DNA of 64,000 nt from Reticulascus tulasneorum (GCA_001557505.1 LSAX01000003.1:3906001-3970000); one strand, 5' to 3'. Positions 19,987-32,833 are shown, counted from the stretch's first letter. Numbers and translations: made by a program. The notes: generated from the sequence alone by a model not told the origin.

Positions 19987-22900
19987 AAAGGATCCCAGGG
20001 TGTGGGTGGACAGACAGCGGGTTCCAAGAACGGTCGACTTGCTTGCTGGGGCGGGTGGGCAGCAACTAGTCTAGCAGCAAGCAAGCCCAGCAACAAAGAC
20101 AGACGAGCGAGGACTTTGGGTTCTTGCGGCGCGGGGGGGCTTGGTTCGTCAACCCATGCGGTGGGATATGGCTCGACGATGGGATGGGGGGATTTGGGGG
20201 GGGGAGGAGGAGGATGTGGGAGGAGCTTCAAGGCTTGGCCTGAGGGCGAGCTTCCTCTCTCGTTGCCAAAGTGGTCCAGTCCAGCCACGGGCCCAGTTAG
20301 CCAAGCACGGCACCCCTAGCTTAGCAAGACTGTCCGGGACTCCCTGCGTGGGACTTCTGGTGTCCTCTCTAGCCTGGCCTAGCACCTCCGTCCGCCTGTC
20401 TGGCAACGCTAAATTAAAACCTTGTCGTCGTGGGGAGTCTGTTTGCGCCGCTGACCAAGTGGAGGTCTTTACGTAGTAGTTGGCTGCTTCAGAGTTTTTT
20501 TCTTTTTGCTCCCCAATGAGCCACCGTCCCTTGAGTCGTGGGGCGCCAAGCTTGGGCTTGGTGTAGTGGCACTTTGCTTAGGTTTGTTCCAAGTTGAAGC
20601 CAACCGCTCCCTCACGCTGGAACCGAGACACGGGGAATGGTAGTTAGCGCGTGGTCTTGCGAGTTTAAGCATATGGCTTGGGGCTTAGGGTTGACGGGAG
20701 CATCAATGGCCTCATCAGACTTGATTCAATTGAGTCGGACGGTCTCGTCGTCGTGAGTGGACGGGGCAACGACGGGGATGAGGGAGGAGAACAACGTCAA
20801 CCTCACATCCTTGGAGGCAGGCGGGCCTGAGCTTTCTAGCTGGGTGAAATGGAGTCTGTAAATGTGTAATGAGGTTGCATGGCGGCAAGTGCAAAGCCTT
20901 CCTACGGCACACCTCGTCAATTGACCTTTCACAGCAGACCAAGCCGCCGCAACAATACATCTTTAGAAGAGCGGCATAGTAGGGGCCAAGCTTCTTCCAA
21001 TCTTCTGCCCCGTCCTGCTTCGCATCGCATCAGAAGCGGAGAGGAGCACAGCAGTCTCGTTCTGTGTCACTCGTTCTCTTTCTCTCTCTCTCTGCTGATG
21101 CCGACCATTTGTTTCCCGCACCGTGTGATGACGAATGATGGGTGACTGAGGTTTGTTGGCGCTGGCCCAATCCTCCTCGCTCACTTTTCATCCGGGCTGC
21201 AATCCCAAAGACCGTTTCTTCTCACCTCCCCTGTCATTGCCCAATCCCCACTCAACATTGTTTCCCACTTCCCGCCCAGCCAGGGTCAAACCTTGGATGC
21301 TCTTTCGGGGTGCTATGACAGGGGTTGTGGACGTACGTCCCAAAAGAAACAACCAGCAAAAAGTTCCACACTGACCCCTGTCGACTTTCGTATCCCTGCC
21401 GGGTTGCTCCGCCGTGGGCCGCGTCCATCTGAGTTCCCGGCTCGTAGATGAGAGGCTTCCCCCCCTTGTCCAGCCACTGGAGAGCCTGGCGAGGAAAAAG
21501 GCGTTCCACTAGGTCCCACGGTTTCCCAGAGGCTTGCATCTGATGGGAGTCGGTTTGCCGACCTTGGGACCATATTTCATTGACATCCTGCACAATCGTT
21601 TTCTGCTGACCGGTTGTGCAGCAAGTTGTGCAGTCAACCAGGCAGCTTACATAGTACGTCTCTTGCATCCCACTGTGTCGTCGCCAACGTGGTTCCTCAT
21701 CGAGCTATCGCTGAGAACTCTCTGTGGGACTTGCATCCAGGCGCGCGGGTCTCTTGCCCTCGACGTAGCTTCCAGAGCTTCTTCGCCACGGAGCCCCTTG
21801 TGTTCTACCCTGGCTGTGCCGCCCATTCCGGGCGTCGAGAATCGTTCCAGAGCTCTGGGGCGCAAGCGAGACGAACAGCAAACGATGATACCCAACTTCT
21901 GTTTCCTGGAAAATGAGCCTGCTGTCCGCCCGCTTGTACGTACCCAGCCGGAGCGGGCAGCAGTCGTATCCGCTGCCAATATTAATTGTTCACGTTGGAC
22001 GGTGTGATTGATGGCAGGCAAACTGCAGCCCACTCGGGCTGCGTCGGTATGGCCCCCGCCCGGTAATATCTGGGATGAACGATGATTGCCTGGGAGGGCT
22101 TTCGAGAGCAAAGCAAAAGGTACATGTGCGAGTTATACCTAGGTACGTAGCCAGTGGAGAGGTTTACGGTAACAGCGACGGAAGTAAGTGACATCGTCGA
22201 CTGGGGAGCTTTCACAACGCTCCGCGGCCCACTATATCCCCCGTAAAAAGAAAATGTGCCCCCTTTTCTATGGAGTTGATTTCCAGCAGCGCTACCTCCA
22301 TACGGCGTCACTGGATGCCCACGGTTTTGCAACGGAACAGAATCCGGCCCCTAGTCTGTACCCTGTCATGGCGGATACTCTGGGTAACTTAGCGTGGGAC
22401 CTCGCTCATGTTGGAAAGCCGCTAAGGAAGAGAAGAAAAAACTATCCTGATCCTAGGCAAGGATCCGTCATGGGTCCCAGTGGGCGCTGCTAAAGAGCCA
22501 GTGCAACGTTGAGGTGGACCCTCCTGCCCTCCGAGGAATGGCTTCCGTCGTAAGATGCGCCGGATCTGTTCGCCCAGAGCCCAGCGGAATGGTATGGAAC
22601 GATTCGCGTTGATTCTGGGTAGATGAGGACTGACGGACCAGATCCCATCTCTGATCTCCGTGGGCGTAGGGCACTTGTACCATCTTGAAAGGGCATGGCC
22701 AAAAAGCTACAGCGGGCTTATCTCGATATCGCGGCTTCTTCTCTGCCTCTAGTGAACTTTTCCCTTCGATCGATTTGTCTGCATGTCCCATACGAAGCGT
22801 CAGAATCCGGCAGGAGTGCGTGCTTACGAGCCTAGCATGTTATGTAGTGAATCCCGATATAGAAACCAAAGTGATTATACGAAATCCCATTTGGGGACAC

Positions 22901-22931
<31 letters not shown>
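22901..22931. repeat. (TGT)10 microsatellite
   Basis: About ten perfect TGT units in non-coding DNA. The flanks are not repeated. Confidence 0.9.
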
Positions 22932-23042
22932 CTGTTTGGACAGGCGTGGAGGATTGGTGTGTTTTGCGGTTGCCATAACAAAGTACAGCGCAATCGGAGA
23001 CCTCACCCCACTGATAAATAGCTTCATACGGTACCTATTACC

Positions 23043-23058
23043 TTACCTACGTAGGTAA
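23043..23058. repeat. 16-bp perfect palindrome
   Basis: TTACCTACGTAGGTAA is its own reverse complement. Its CCTAC/GTAGG halves match the GGTAGGTA-type motifs scattered through this gene-free interval. It could be a site for a dimeric DNA-binding protein or chance. Confidence 0.7.
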
Positions 23059-25050
23059 CAGCCTGTAGTGAGCCTCTGAACAGGTGTCCACACGGCCCAC
23101 ACCCCCTGTGGACCTTCTGGAAGAAGAAGCAAACACCAGCAAGGAGGCAACTGATTCATTCTTCTTCGGCGTCAGTCCCTTTTACGGACATAGCTTCTGT
23201 GCCGTCATCGAGTCTTGGGACTGCTGAGGCGCGTGGGCTGGCGAAACGCTTCCCTCGGCGCATCGCCCAAACACTGTCACGCAGCATTCTGTCGCATGGA
23301 CTGCGCGACTCGCTCGAGCCAGGGATGGATTGCATCAATGTCACGGTCATGGACAGCAAACACCGAGTCTCAATCCTGTGCCTCTTGTGAGAAACATACA
23401 GGCGCCAAGGACCTTACCAAGCGGGGCGATAACATCCAATGCGTACTAAGGATTGATGAGAGAGGTCCAGCGGTGTTCAACCCGAGAATACCTGCCATTT
23501 GTCATTGCACAGCCGTCGATACGTAGCACCAAGCTCCAGCGCCGCTGAGAGCTTCGCCCTCTGGTATGCGGCATCAACCTGGTTCGTCCAAAGCGGGACA
23601 TGGATGAGGATGAGGAGACGGAATCGTTTGGGCGACTCTCTTCCTTGCCCACTTGCCTCATTCACTCTGTCCGATTGGCTAACCCGTTTCGGGCAACTCA
23701 GGAACCCAGAAACATCCCCGAGGTCTTCCCGCAGATCTTGTCCTGTTCCTGAGTTGGACCAGTAATCCCTTGCTCTCACCTCAGAATCAGATGGATGGCG
23801 CGTCCGACCGTGGGTTGGAACAATATTCCATCAACTTTGGGATGCGTGCGTGCCCAGGCAATTGAGGGCAACTGAGGGTCGAGGAAGTATCTTGCTGGTC
23901 GGCCCGCTTTCCGTGCTGCCACTCCAACTATCATCGTATGGCAGCGTCGCGCAAGGCGCACAGCGCATCCATGATGCTGCTGTTCAACCAGACTCCTGCC
24001 ATTCGTCACCTTGCTCTATAGGCCAAAGAGGTACGCTGTGGCTCCCATCTTCCCGCCCTGGACGAACTGTTTAATCTACGCTGGTGGTATAGAATCAATC
24101 GCACTATAGGCGCCAAGCCTGGGGGGTTTGCAGCACCACCTTGCAAAGCTGGGGAGCGACCCAACCTGAACACATTGAAAATGTCCGGTTGGGATTTATC
24201 CAATACCCTGCTGATTGGAGGTCTATTCAGTCGGTGGACTTTTGAGATGCAGGACCCTGACTTCGGTCAAGCAGAGAATGTCTGCGTTACCCAGACCAAG
24301 AGGTCTTCGAGAAATGGATCTCAGCATGCCCCGCGCATCACCTATCATCTACATATATCCCAAGCTCCGGGTAGATAAATTGCACCCGTACCCTTCGTTC
24401 CACGAAACCTGTCGGCGCTGCGGGGAAAGCGTGCTGGTGGTCGTGGACTCGTCATCTTCAATTTGCCCTCTGCATAGTGAATTGAATAGTGAACTGCAGA
24501 GGCATGGCGTCCCGCTCTTCCCTCACTTTTCCCGCGTTCGTTCGTCTCCATTGTTCCCTTCAGAATGTCATTTATTGACGTGCAAGATGCCGTCTCGAGG
24601 GTGTGCATGCGATGCATGAGACACTTCGCATTCCATGCTCCATTTAATCAACCTTTCTTTGCAAGCTCCCTCCACTGGTCTGTCGGACAAACTGGAGTTG
24701 ATCGGCAGCATTTAGAGCGAGCTCTGCTGTGTTACCTGGTTTCAATAGCTCATCATCGCGGCTATTCGCAAGGCAAATAGCCTTCGGCTTCGGTCCGCGT
24801 TCCAGAAGTTTTCCCGTCTTACGTTGCGGTTTGAATGATTGTCTTCCACCTTCGTCTACAGTCACCAACTGTCCTGTTTGCAGAATCCATCAGGGGGGGT
24901 CAAGGTGCATCTTAACAGACATGTGCAAGTCTTTCAGTCACGCACTCGGCAATTTAGATACCTCGGGCCATGATGCCTGCCAGCATTGAGTTCAGTACAT
25001 GAAGGAAGCCAGACAGGTGATTATGACTTTGAAGAAATGAGATTGTATCA

Positions 25051-25095
25051 CGACATGAGCAAATCGACCGACATGAGCAAATCGACCGACATGAG
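25051..25095. repeat. 18-bp tandem repeat, 2.5 copies
   Basis: The unit CGACATGAGCAAATCGAC is repeated exactly at 25051-25068 and 25069-25086, followed by half a unit to 25095. A perfect copy suggests a recent duplication. Confidence 0.9.
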
Positions 25096-28000
25096 GGCGA
25101 CTTGCTTGCCATTGGATCGCTGAGCCCGCTCTGGATTGAACTCGCAGACCCAGCGGTATCATCTTGTTGAGAACTAGCAACGCCAGAACCTTGCCATTCC
25201 ACCGCATTCCATCGACCGGTCAGGTCAATGTTGACCGGTTGTGGCCGGAGACTGAAGAATTTTCCCTTCGATGCTACCCCATTACTAACAATACAGAGGT
25301 GAGAGGTCCATCGGTGGAGTGGTGGAGTCCCTTCTGCACTTGCAGGAACTAATATCGATAACGAGCTGATTGATGCGAATCGTCAGCTGTCAGCAAGAAC
25401 TAATAAGATTATCCACTGTCTGACAATCAATCCCACACCCGAAATCGGCCTCGGGCCATAACGGTCAGATCGGTCAGAGTCGCGGAAGTCCGTCTACCAG
25501 ACATTTGGCATGTTGTCTGGGATAGCACCGGCGCATTCCGTTCTCGCCACGTGTGTGCTCGTATCCGCGGTCCACTCCTTATCCACAGCTTTCGGATGCC
25601 TCATCGGTGACCTTCCAAAGAAGATAACACTATCAGCGCGGGGATGCCCATTCTCGCCTGAGGCGAGGCGAGCAGCATCGCGCACGCGAGAGTGTGTCGC
25701 GAGAAGGGGATCTCCCAGGGCGTTGGTACGTTGGCACCCACCACTCCGGAATTGACAGCACGCAATCACCAACACTATCGACCCAACATTTGCATGTGCA
25801 CAGGGGCAGCAAACACTTTCTCTGTGAGGGAAATGGTGTGAAGAACAGTGGTCTGTATGGCTCCTATTTTTGCCCTAGCTAGTCTGGGTACCTGCGCTGC
25901 CGTGGTGAGGTTTTTTTCACATCGTCCCTGCATTAGTGAGGTTGTGATGGTGGGTTGCGCTCGCACGCCATTCGCCTGGGCTGAATGGCAAATGCAAGGC
26001 AGACATCCCGCCACCACGTCAACACCCAAAGAGGAGCTGGAGCTCGAAAAACAGAGCGCAGGAAAAGCTTGCTGGAGCTTCCTAAGGCTCCGGTTCCTGA
26101 TGATCCGGCATCCTTCTGTGAACGAGCAGCTGGCACGACCATGTGGCACCGTAAGCGACATGCACGACAGCCTGAGATCCGATTCGTGATCCGGATTTTC
26201 CTCTGGGGCGCGATGGAACCTCTTGCCGGGTTTGGGCCTGTTGTATCCTTTGGCGAATGCCAAAGCCCACAGGTGCAACTCGAGCGAGCTCCGAGCTTGG
26301 ATACTAAGGACTCCTTCGGTCATTCTTGGTCGTCATTGCGTCCGAGGGCAGCAGTGCAGCGAGGTACTCTCGCGAGCTCACTTCAGCCAGAAGTGACAAT
26401 CCCGTCCAGCCGTGTCGAAGCCGGCAGAGAAAATTCTGTGTCGAGCGGGCAATATCTACGCGCAACATTTACCAGGCAGGGGTAAATCAACGGCACAGAA
26501 GTTTTCTCTGTGCACGGAGCTCCATTCACGGCCCATCGATTTTTTCACCATGGAATTACTTACGTAGTACAATGACCCCATCTCCACTGCAAACTTGGGC
26601 CACACACAAGTGCTTATTTTTTCTCCCGTAAGCTTGCCATCAAGCCAGGAATTCGAGTGACACAGCATGGTATTCTAGACTTCCGGACGACGTCGCGTTG
26701 TAAATGCTCTGGACCGGGCAATCAACATGTTTCTCATCTACCGGCAGATACGAGTCGAGGATAAGATAGCGGATGATTTACACGATCTCATCGCGGGAGA
26801 TGTGCTACCCTTTCGTCAGCTCGGACCACGGGTTGATCCTGTCTCAGGTAGGATGGGCAACGGGTCCGTGCGCTTGCACAGCTTCACGACGGTTGACTTT
26901 GGTCTGGCGTTGGAATTGGTGGCACAATGGTGGACTGGTTAGTTAAGCTGCTAAGCCCTGCTCTCGGCTTCTACTTGTAAGACCCGCCCTCGGTGGCCCG
27001 AAAGTCGCATTAGTTACGTCTTCCCTGACCTCACAAATCCTCAGGGGTCATTGGCGGATAGAGGCTCTCCAGGCGTGCTACATTGTATGTATACGAAAGG
27101 TCCAGTCAAGCCTCAAGCGGAACACGCTGGTCGACTGGGTCTCGGTATCTATCTAGAATCTACGCTGAAGTCTATATCGCATAGACTTTCGCTGTCGTTC
27201 GATGTGGCTGCATGATACGTCCACTCCATGTGGATGGGGGCACGATGCCGACACTACGGAAGGCATTCTCAGCGGGAACGCACTGGCTCTGTTCCGGTGG
27301 CTCTCATCTCTGAACTAAAAAGTCTAGATTTTGCTGATCAAAGGCATGCTAAGGCAAGGCTGCAACTTAGGGCTAACGCCTCGTGGCTTCTGGGACCAAT
27401 GTTGAAACCGCTAGTTTGGGCGACGCAAAATGAAGGGACTAGTGCGGAGATTCAAGACCCATTTCGAACCTCTTAATGGATCATTGGCGCTTGATGTGGT
27501 GAGGCAATTGTCATGCATCCGGATCTCATCCGTCAACCAACTAAGCGCAAGCGAAGATTGTGGCCGTGAGCTACTACGTAAACGGCGATTGCGCGGATGA
27601 TGTGTTGCATTCTCTCAACCTCAGCAAGCATGCAACACGATAATGGGCGTCCAAAACTTTATTTGACGACTAGTTAGGCATCAATGACCACTTCACAACA
27701 AGGATACATCTTGTTGGCAAAAAGCTTGCAAGGTCGGGCGCGAATAGTCACAACCACTTGGAACAAGATCGTAGTCTGAGTTTGCGCCTCGGTTGTGTAC
27801 TACCTAGTAAGCAGGTTCGACACTTGTGGCTGCATACTGCCATAGCCGACCGTCCGGGATCCTAAATCTAACAGCTTTCTGTGCCGTTTTTTATGTGCCG
27901 ATTTCTTAAACTAGGTTCTGATGTTGCGGGTGCGCCACGTTGAGTTCCGACAAAGTCTATTCGTCCGCGCGTCCTGCAAGAGTCAACCTCACAGGGGACA

Positions 28001-30262
28001 GGGAACTACGGGGTGCAGAATCCGGGAACATAATCTTGAAGAATGATGGTAGGCGCGCCCGCACAACGTGGCGTCGTCACCGCATATTTAAGATTTGGAC
28101 TATAAATCATCTTCTGTAGATGGTTCATCTTGATCCGGGGATGCAGGCCCTCCGAACGCCGCACAAGCTGCTTCCAATCGGCGCAGCCAGTCCCCTGGGG
28201 TTGAAAACAAGACATCAAGTGTGCTCTCCCACGCTGAGCTCAAGAAAGTCTGCCTTGAACAAAATTACAAAGCGCCACGACGTCGTCTCGCTTACCTTGA
28301 CGCGTCGGCGTGGCGTTATCTGATGGTGTGGCACAACCTCATTCGTTGTCATGCTGATTGGACCACGCCATTGTTGGAGGGTTGCCATTGTCTGCAAAGG
28401 TTCCTGGAAAGTGCAACCCAACAGTGGGAAATATTGAAGCTCACCGGTACACATGATTTGGGTTTTGGGTTGGTAATTGGCTTTGAAGCACGCATGGTGG
28501 ATTGTCCGGGGATGTCATAGGTATTGGATGGGTTTCCAATTAGTTAGTCTAGGGACGCCGAGCAGGCGTCCAGCTGTGTAGGGTGCCACGAACTTGCGAT
28601 ATGGTTCGGCATATATGCAGGTACCGTACGTGCAGGAGACTGTGTGGGGGGTTCCATGGTAGAACTTGCGATTGAGTCGAGAATTTGACAAGTGATCTCA
28701 ATCTGTGCCGTACATGGGCAAGGTATTGTTGCTGCTTACCAACCCAAGTAGTTGAGCGATTATGCTTGGAGTCGCTGATCACACTAGGCAAATGAAAGCT
28801 ACCTCTATCTATTGAGTGAGGAAAGGTTGGACAATCGGTAAGCCTTGATGTGCAGACAGTACAGCCCGGTGCCCATTTGTGTGGCTCGATGTCACCTCTC
28901 AGAAAACGTGGCAGATGGATCTTGGAGTCCGAGTGAGGTACCAGAAGTTCGAGCTTGCATGGCCAATCGCGCGATGCCAACTATCAACGATGGCCATTGC
29001 GCGATTTAGAATTGCCCAATCGCACGTCAACTGAAAGTGGTATCTGTACCCGATTCGGTTTTCGATACGTGGGGTGCTGAGGTTCCCAACGGTTGGCTGT
29101 TGTGGCACCACAACTATGTGGTCAAGTGGCTGATGGGGGTCAAAAGTTTGTCGTTGGGCAATTCCGCGTTCTCATACGCAATTGTGTCCATCCCATCTGT
29201 GTTCCTCAGGGCGGTGGGTTTGCTGGGAGCAGATCGTGCTAGTTTGCAGTTCTTTCTTGAAAACATTACCTGACTGCTAAGGTAGTTGAAATGGACTGAT
29301 GTAATAGCTTGTAACCTTGTGATTTGGAGACTCTCCGCTCAGGATTGACTTTGAGCCGACGAGAGAAGAACGTCTGCAAGTCAGCCATCATATGAGTAAT
29401 AAATAGTTTGAGGCCTAGTAGTGTTTCCCGAAAGTCGTGCTTATCGAATCCTTGCTGAAGGTTTGAAACTAACATATCCTGCCTGCGAAAACTTAACGCC
29501 AGAGTGCACGTAGGCCGGTCATATTCACTTATCGAGTTCTGTTGAAAGATGCTTGCGCATGAGCTTCTCCTGAATATTCATAAGTTTCCTCCCCTGCCTT
29601 AAGACCCAAATGAAACCCCTTCAACAATCCCTTTGCGCTCTGCTCACGCTTTCGAAGAGTCTCCAAGATTTTTATCTTGACCTAGTGATGCAGCAGAGAC
29701 CTGTACGCTTTAGGGTGTTCAATCTGAGTGGTTTCTACCGAAATAGTAAGACTGAGCAGCACTTGAGGAGATGCCATTTCTCCCAAAGAAATCAGCGACA
29801 GAGATGAGTTGCAGCATAGACGCTTCGGGATAATAGCTATGGCTATAACTCGACTGCATCCAATCGCGAGCCATTGCCTTCAGTGAGGGGCTGTGGAGGG
29901 TTTGGGATGTTACATATAAATTCCATCTCAGCAAGCCCAGATGTGTTCTTGGACATGCCAACCCACAATTTCTCGTCGCATGTAATGTCTGATATCCGAT
30001 TGAGCTCTATTATCACTGCTTATTTCTTCTGGAGTATTGAAAGGTCGAACAGAATGGCCAACCTTGCCAGTTTGCCCTACCTGACTCGCAGACGCCTTAA
30101 CAAGCGGCTGGTGGATCAGTTGGTGATTGACGAAGATCTTACAATTGTCTATTAGGAATCTGAATCCTAACCTTGATAGGAAATATTCTAGCCACGGGTA
30201 AGCCATTGGACTAGCGCTATGCCTGTGTCCTATTCTTTGGACGTCGAACTGATACAAGTGAA

Positions 30263-31105
30263 TCACAACTCAATCGGCACGCAGCAGATGAGAGGATTAT
30301 CCTTGATCGCTCCCTTCTTATACATCCGATCGAGATCTGCGTAGCGAGGATCGTCCAGCAACTTGGCAAAATTCCATACGCTGGGATACCAGACTAGGCC
30401 CACGGCATCCCAACTGCTGCTCGAATCGCCTGCCCCCTCAGTCCACCTTGCCACCTGGAGCCCGAAAAGAAGACCCTCTCCGCCATAAGAAACATCCCCA
30501 AACGCTGCAACATATTTCATGTATTCCTCAGCTTGGCCAGGGACGAAGGAAAGGAGATTGAACATGGCGACCGGTCCGCTATGTTTCGTGCCAAACGAAG
30601 ACACAAAGGTTTTGAGATCCACTCCAGTTCCCGAGTCGCTATCAGTATGAAGAGGGCGGGACTTGCAGTTTAGGGACATGACGAGATCTGGAGGTACTTC
30701 GGATTCATCCAGAGCATGGTGGTCATCAGCAGCCCATCCAGCAGGAAGCGGCGACTGGTATTTCGCTGGTAGGTTCTTTAATTTTGAAGCCAATTCGTCG
30801 GCAAATGTGTCGAGGATATCAGTTGTGATGGACCACTGGTCAGATACGTAGTTTGTGATACTGGCCGGCAATGCTAGTGAGTCCGATGGAGGAGCCGGGA
30901 GGGCCACCAAGTAGTCCCAGCTCTTTATTCTTTCTCCGGTTCCTAGGAGAGACTTTTTGGAGAGGCTTGGTTCGTGCATCCAATGTTCGCAATGGCCGAG
31001 CCAAAGTGGCTTGTTCGGTGCCTCAAGTGAGCGGAGCGCCTGGATGAAGGCTATTGAGTCGCCTGGCTGTCGGAGAGAAACTAGATGGAAAATGATTGGT
31101 GCCAT
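30263..31105 (-). CDS. DUF1330-like protein (dimeric alpha+beta barrel type)
   Basis: A single-exon gene of 280 aa starting at the ATG at 31105; the longer frame to 31174 has no better start. The C-terminal half matches the pattern of DUF1330 / dimeric alpha-beta barrel proteins: a beta-strand AMFNLLSF, an E-EYMKYVAAFGD helix, a GLQVARW strand, then DAVGLVWYPS and a helix ending in the LLDDPRYADLDRMY motif. The N-terminal half begins with a similar strand-helix pattern (IIFHLVSLRQPGDSIAFIQA), so the protein may hold two barrel domains in tandem. Proteins of this type are often small enzymes or accessory proteins next to biosynthetic genes, but the reaction is unknown. It is transcribed divergently from a Zn2Cys6 regulator at 31657, which may control it. 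Confidence 0.65.
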   Translation of the reverse strand: MAPIIFHLVSLRQPGDSIAFIQALRSLEAPNKPLWLGHCEHWMHEPSLSKKSLLGTGERIKSWDYLVALPAPPSDSLALPASITNYVSDQWSITTDILDTFADELASKLKNLPAKYQSPLPAGWAADDHHALDESEVPPDLVMSLNCKSRPLHTDSDSGTGVDLKTFVSSFGTKHSGPVAMFNLLSFVPGQAEEYMKYVAAFGDVSYGGEGLLFGLQVARWTEGAGDSSSSWDAVGLVWYPSVWNFAKLLDDPRYADLDRMYKKGAIKDNPLICCVPIEL

Positions 31106-31656
31106 TGTAATGTTGCGATATTTACAGTGCGAACGAAGTTTCTGTTGTGCTTTCTTTTTCTTATTTCCTAGCACTGATTATTGATTGATGAGTTGTAGCA
31201 AGTCGGCATGACTATATCGTCTCTGAAGAAGCGGCGCCGACATCTTATACCGGCAGCATGGTCACGTTCTTTGACGGCGTTAGGTGTTCGGAACGGAGTT
31301 ATGGTAGTTATGGTCTTTTGTTTAGTATTAATTGACATTTCAGACGCAACAGATAGTCACATCTCCGGTCGGAAACCTATCCTCAACCGGAAGAGGAGGC
31401 AGATGCGGTTGGCTACGCAGTCGGCGTTTCGACGGCATTGTGGAGCGCTCTCTGACGGATTGCGGGGTCTAAACCCTTTCCAGCCTAGTTCCCACCATTG
31501 AGTCATACACACCGACGACGACGCGCAGGCGCACGGGAAACAATCTTCAGTGGCCACCAAGTGATGATGCTGAGAGTATTGAGAATCCCGTTACAGTAAT
31601 TGACTCCTCACTTTGAGCTTCGCAGTCGTACTTCCTTAGCCCTGAACCCATTGAGC
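31106..31656. promoter_or_regulatory. Divergent promoter region
   Basis: A 551-bp spacer between the starts of the DUF1330-like gene (minus) and the Zn2Cys6 gene (plus). No clear TATA box was seen for either. No coding frame of note. Confidence 0.45.
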
Positions 31657-32833
31657 ATGTCCTCTCGTCAGAAATCTTGTGTCTCTTGTGCAAGGGCCAA
31701 GCGTCGCTGCTACCCGCAGTCGCCGCGCTGCCCGCGATGCATTGAACGCGGTCTCGAGTGCTCGTACAAGAACGAACCACTTCGGGCTTTGTGTATAGCT
31801 CCATCGACAGACCCAGACAGCCTCGAGCTGCGAGACCAACGAAGAACCGGTACGCTAGATAGGCCGATGTATGCACCAAGGGCTGCCCCACGTTGACAAG
31901 CAAGACATAGATTCCTCGCCGGGAATAGCCCTTGAAAGTCTAGTTTCGACAGCCCTACAGACAGACTGTTTGACCAATCAAGAGTGGGACACAGGTGATC
32001 GATTAGCAGAAGTGCTCAATATTACCTGGGCTCTGGAATCCATACCTGTGCAGGTGCCCCGCAGCGTCGTGGAGATCGACCCCTGGTCAATACGGTCCAT
32101 GATACACAACTTCACCAGCTGGCCCACACAGTTTGTCTACAATTTGGAATTACCCTTCATCCACTACCCCTACCAGGCTTCTCCATCCATACCCCAACCA
32201 ATCCAAGAAGCCTTCACCGCGTGTGCCGGCTATGTGGCGAGGTCCGACAGGAACAAGAGCTTGGCTCTAAACATTATTGAACAAAAGATGAGCCAACTCC
32301 TTCAACAGCAGTCGCTTTTCATGCCATTGGAGACTTTTCTGGCGACGCTCCAAGCCATACTACTACTTCACTTAATACAGCTGTGGGATGGCGACGTCAG
32401 GCAGCGAGCACTTGCTGAGATGAACATAGAGGACATTAACATTTTGGCACTTCAGCTGCACTATCGCACAATGGAGGCTACCTCCACACCGTCCTGGGAG
32501 CAGTGGATTACTATGGAAAGTGCAAGACGCACCGTGCTCATGACATTTGTCATTCACGGTGTATTTGAAGCGAGCAAGCACGGCGGATGTGGGTATACCT
32601 CGACGTTGGCCGACCTGCCGTTCACCACTCACGAGGGCGCATGGGCAGCCAGAGGCCGGAATGATTGGAAACAGCAGCATCTAGGACATACGGCCACGGG
32701 CAGCAGTGTCTCCACGTATGCTGCTTTCACGGCGGCCTGGAAACAAACGGGCGGGTGGCAAGCTGGAAGTTTTGGCAAGCTGCTTCTCACCCCTTGCGTG
32801 GGTTCTTCTTATAGAAGTTTACTGGCGTCATAA
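31657..32833 (+). CDS. Zn2Cys6 transcription factor (short)
   Basis: A fungal binuclear zinc-cluster regulator expected to bind CGG-type sites in the nucleus. The start is the ATG at 31657. The cluster cysteines are C8, C11, C18, C25, C28 and C35 (spacing C-x2-C-x6-C-x6-C-x2-C-x6-C). Exon 1 is 31657-31849. A 61-nt intron (31850-31910, donor GTACGC, branch-like TTGAC, acceptor CATAG) joins to exon 2 at 31911-32833, giving 371 aa. The rest looks like the middle-homology region of short fungal regulators (ESARRTVLMTFVIHGVFEA, then LPFTTHEGAWAA). It is shorter than many family members, and the last 15 residues look unlike a conserved end, so a further 3' exon or truncation is possible. It may regulate the divergent neighbour at 30263. 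Confidence 0.82.

Larger units (their letters stand above)
18654..30262. other. 11.6-kb interval without a convincing gene
   Basis: I found no ORF here with a recognisable domain, a splice-joined exon chain or conserved-looking composition. Most ORFs are under 160 codons and overlap on both strands. The part nearest 18654 (to about 20500) is rich in homopurine/homopyrimidine tracts and GGTA/GGGT runs, as expected for the promoter and leader of the minus-strand gene at 18653. Base composition stays balanced through most of it, becoming somewhat more AT-rich after about 27 kb, so it does not look like a RIP-degraded transposon. It contains (GA)9 at 19969-19986, a TGT microsatellite, a 16-bp palindrome and an 18-bp tandem repeat, listed separately. 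Unrecognised fast-evolving genes or long non-coding RNAs cannot be excluded. Confidence 0.55.

Noticed and set aside
19272..20288. 338-codon minus-strand ORF
   Set aside because: The translation is low-complexity (Pro, His, Leu and Ser runs) and lies in purine/pyrimidine-rich DNA upstream of the gene at 18653. No domain, and several overlapping ORFs of similar quality exist on both strands.
25775..26323. 182-codon minus-strand ORF with an opposing 166-codon ORF
   Set aside because: Both strands are open over the same DNA, with no family resemblance. I regard it as chance in GC-balanced DNA.
28549..28980. 143-codon minus-strand ORF in the gene-free interval
   Set aside because: No domain, no signal peptide, irregular composition; no splice partners seen.
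31850..31880. 31-nt intron in the first Zn2Cys6 gene
   Set aside because: It would keep the frame but is too short for normal splicing. The 61-nt choice ending at 31910 has a better branch site and acceptor.
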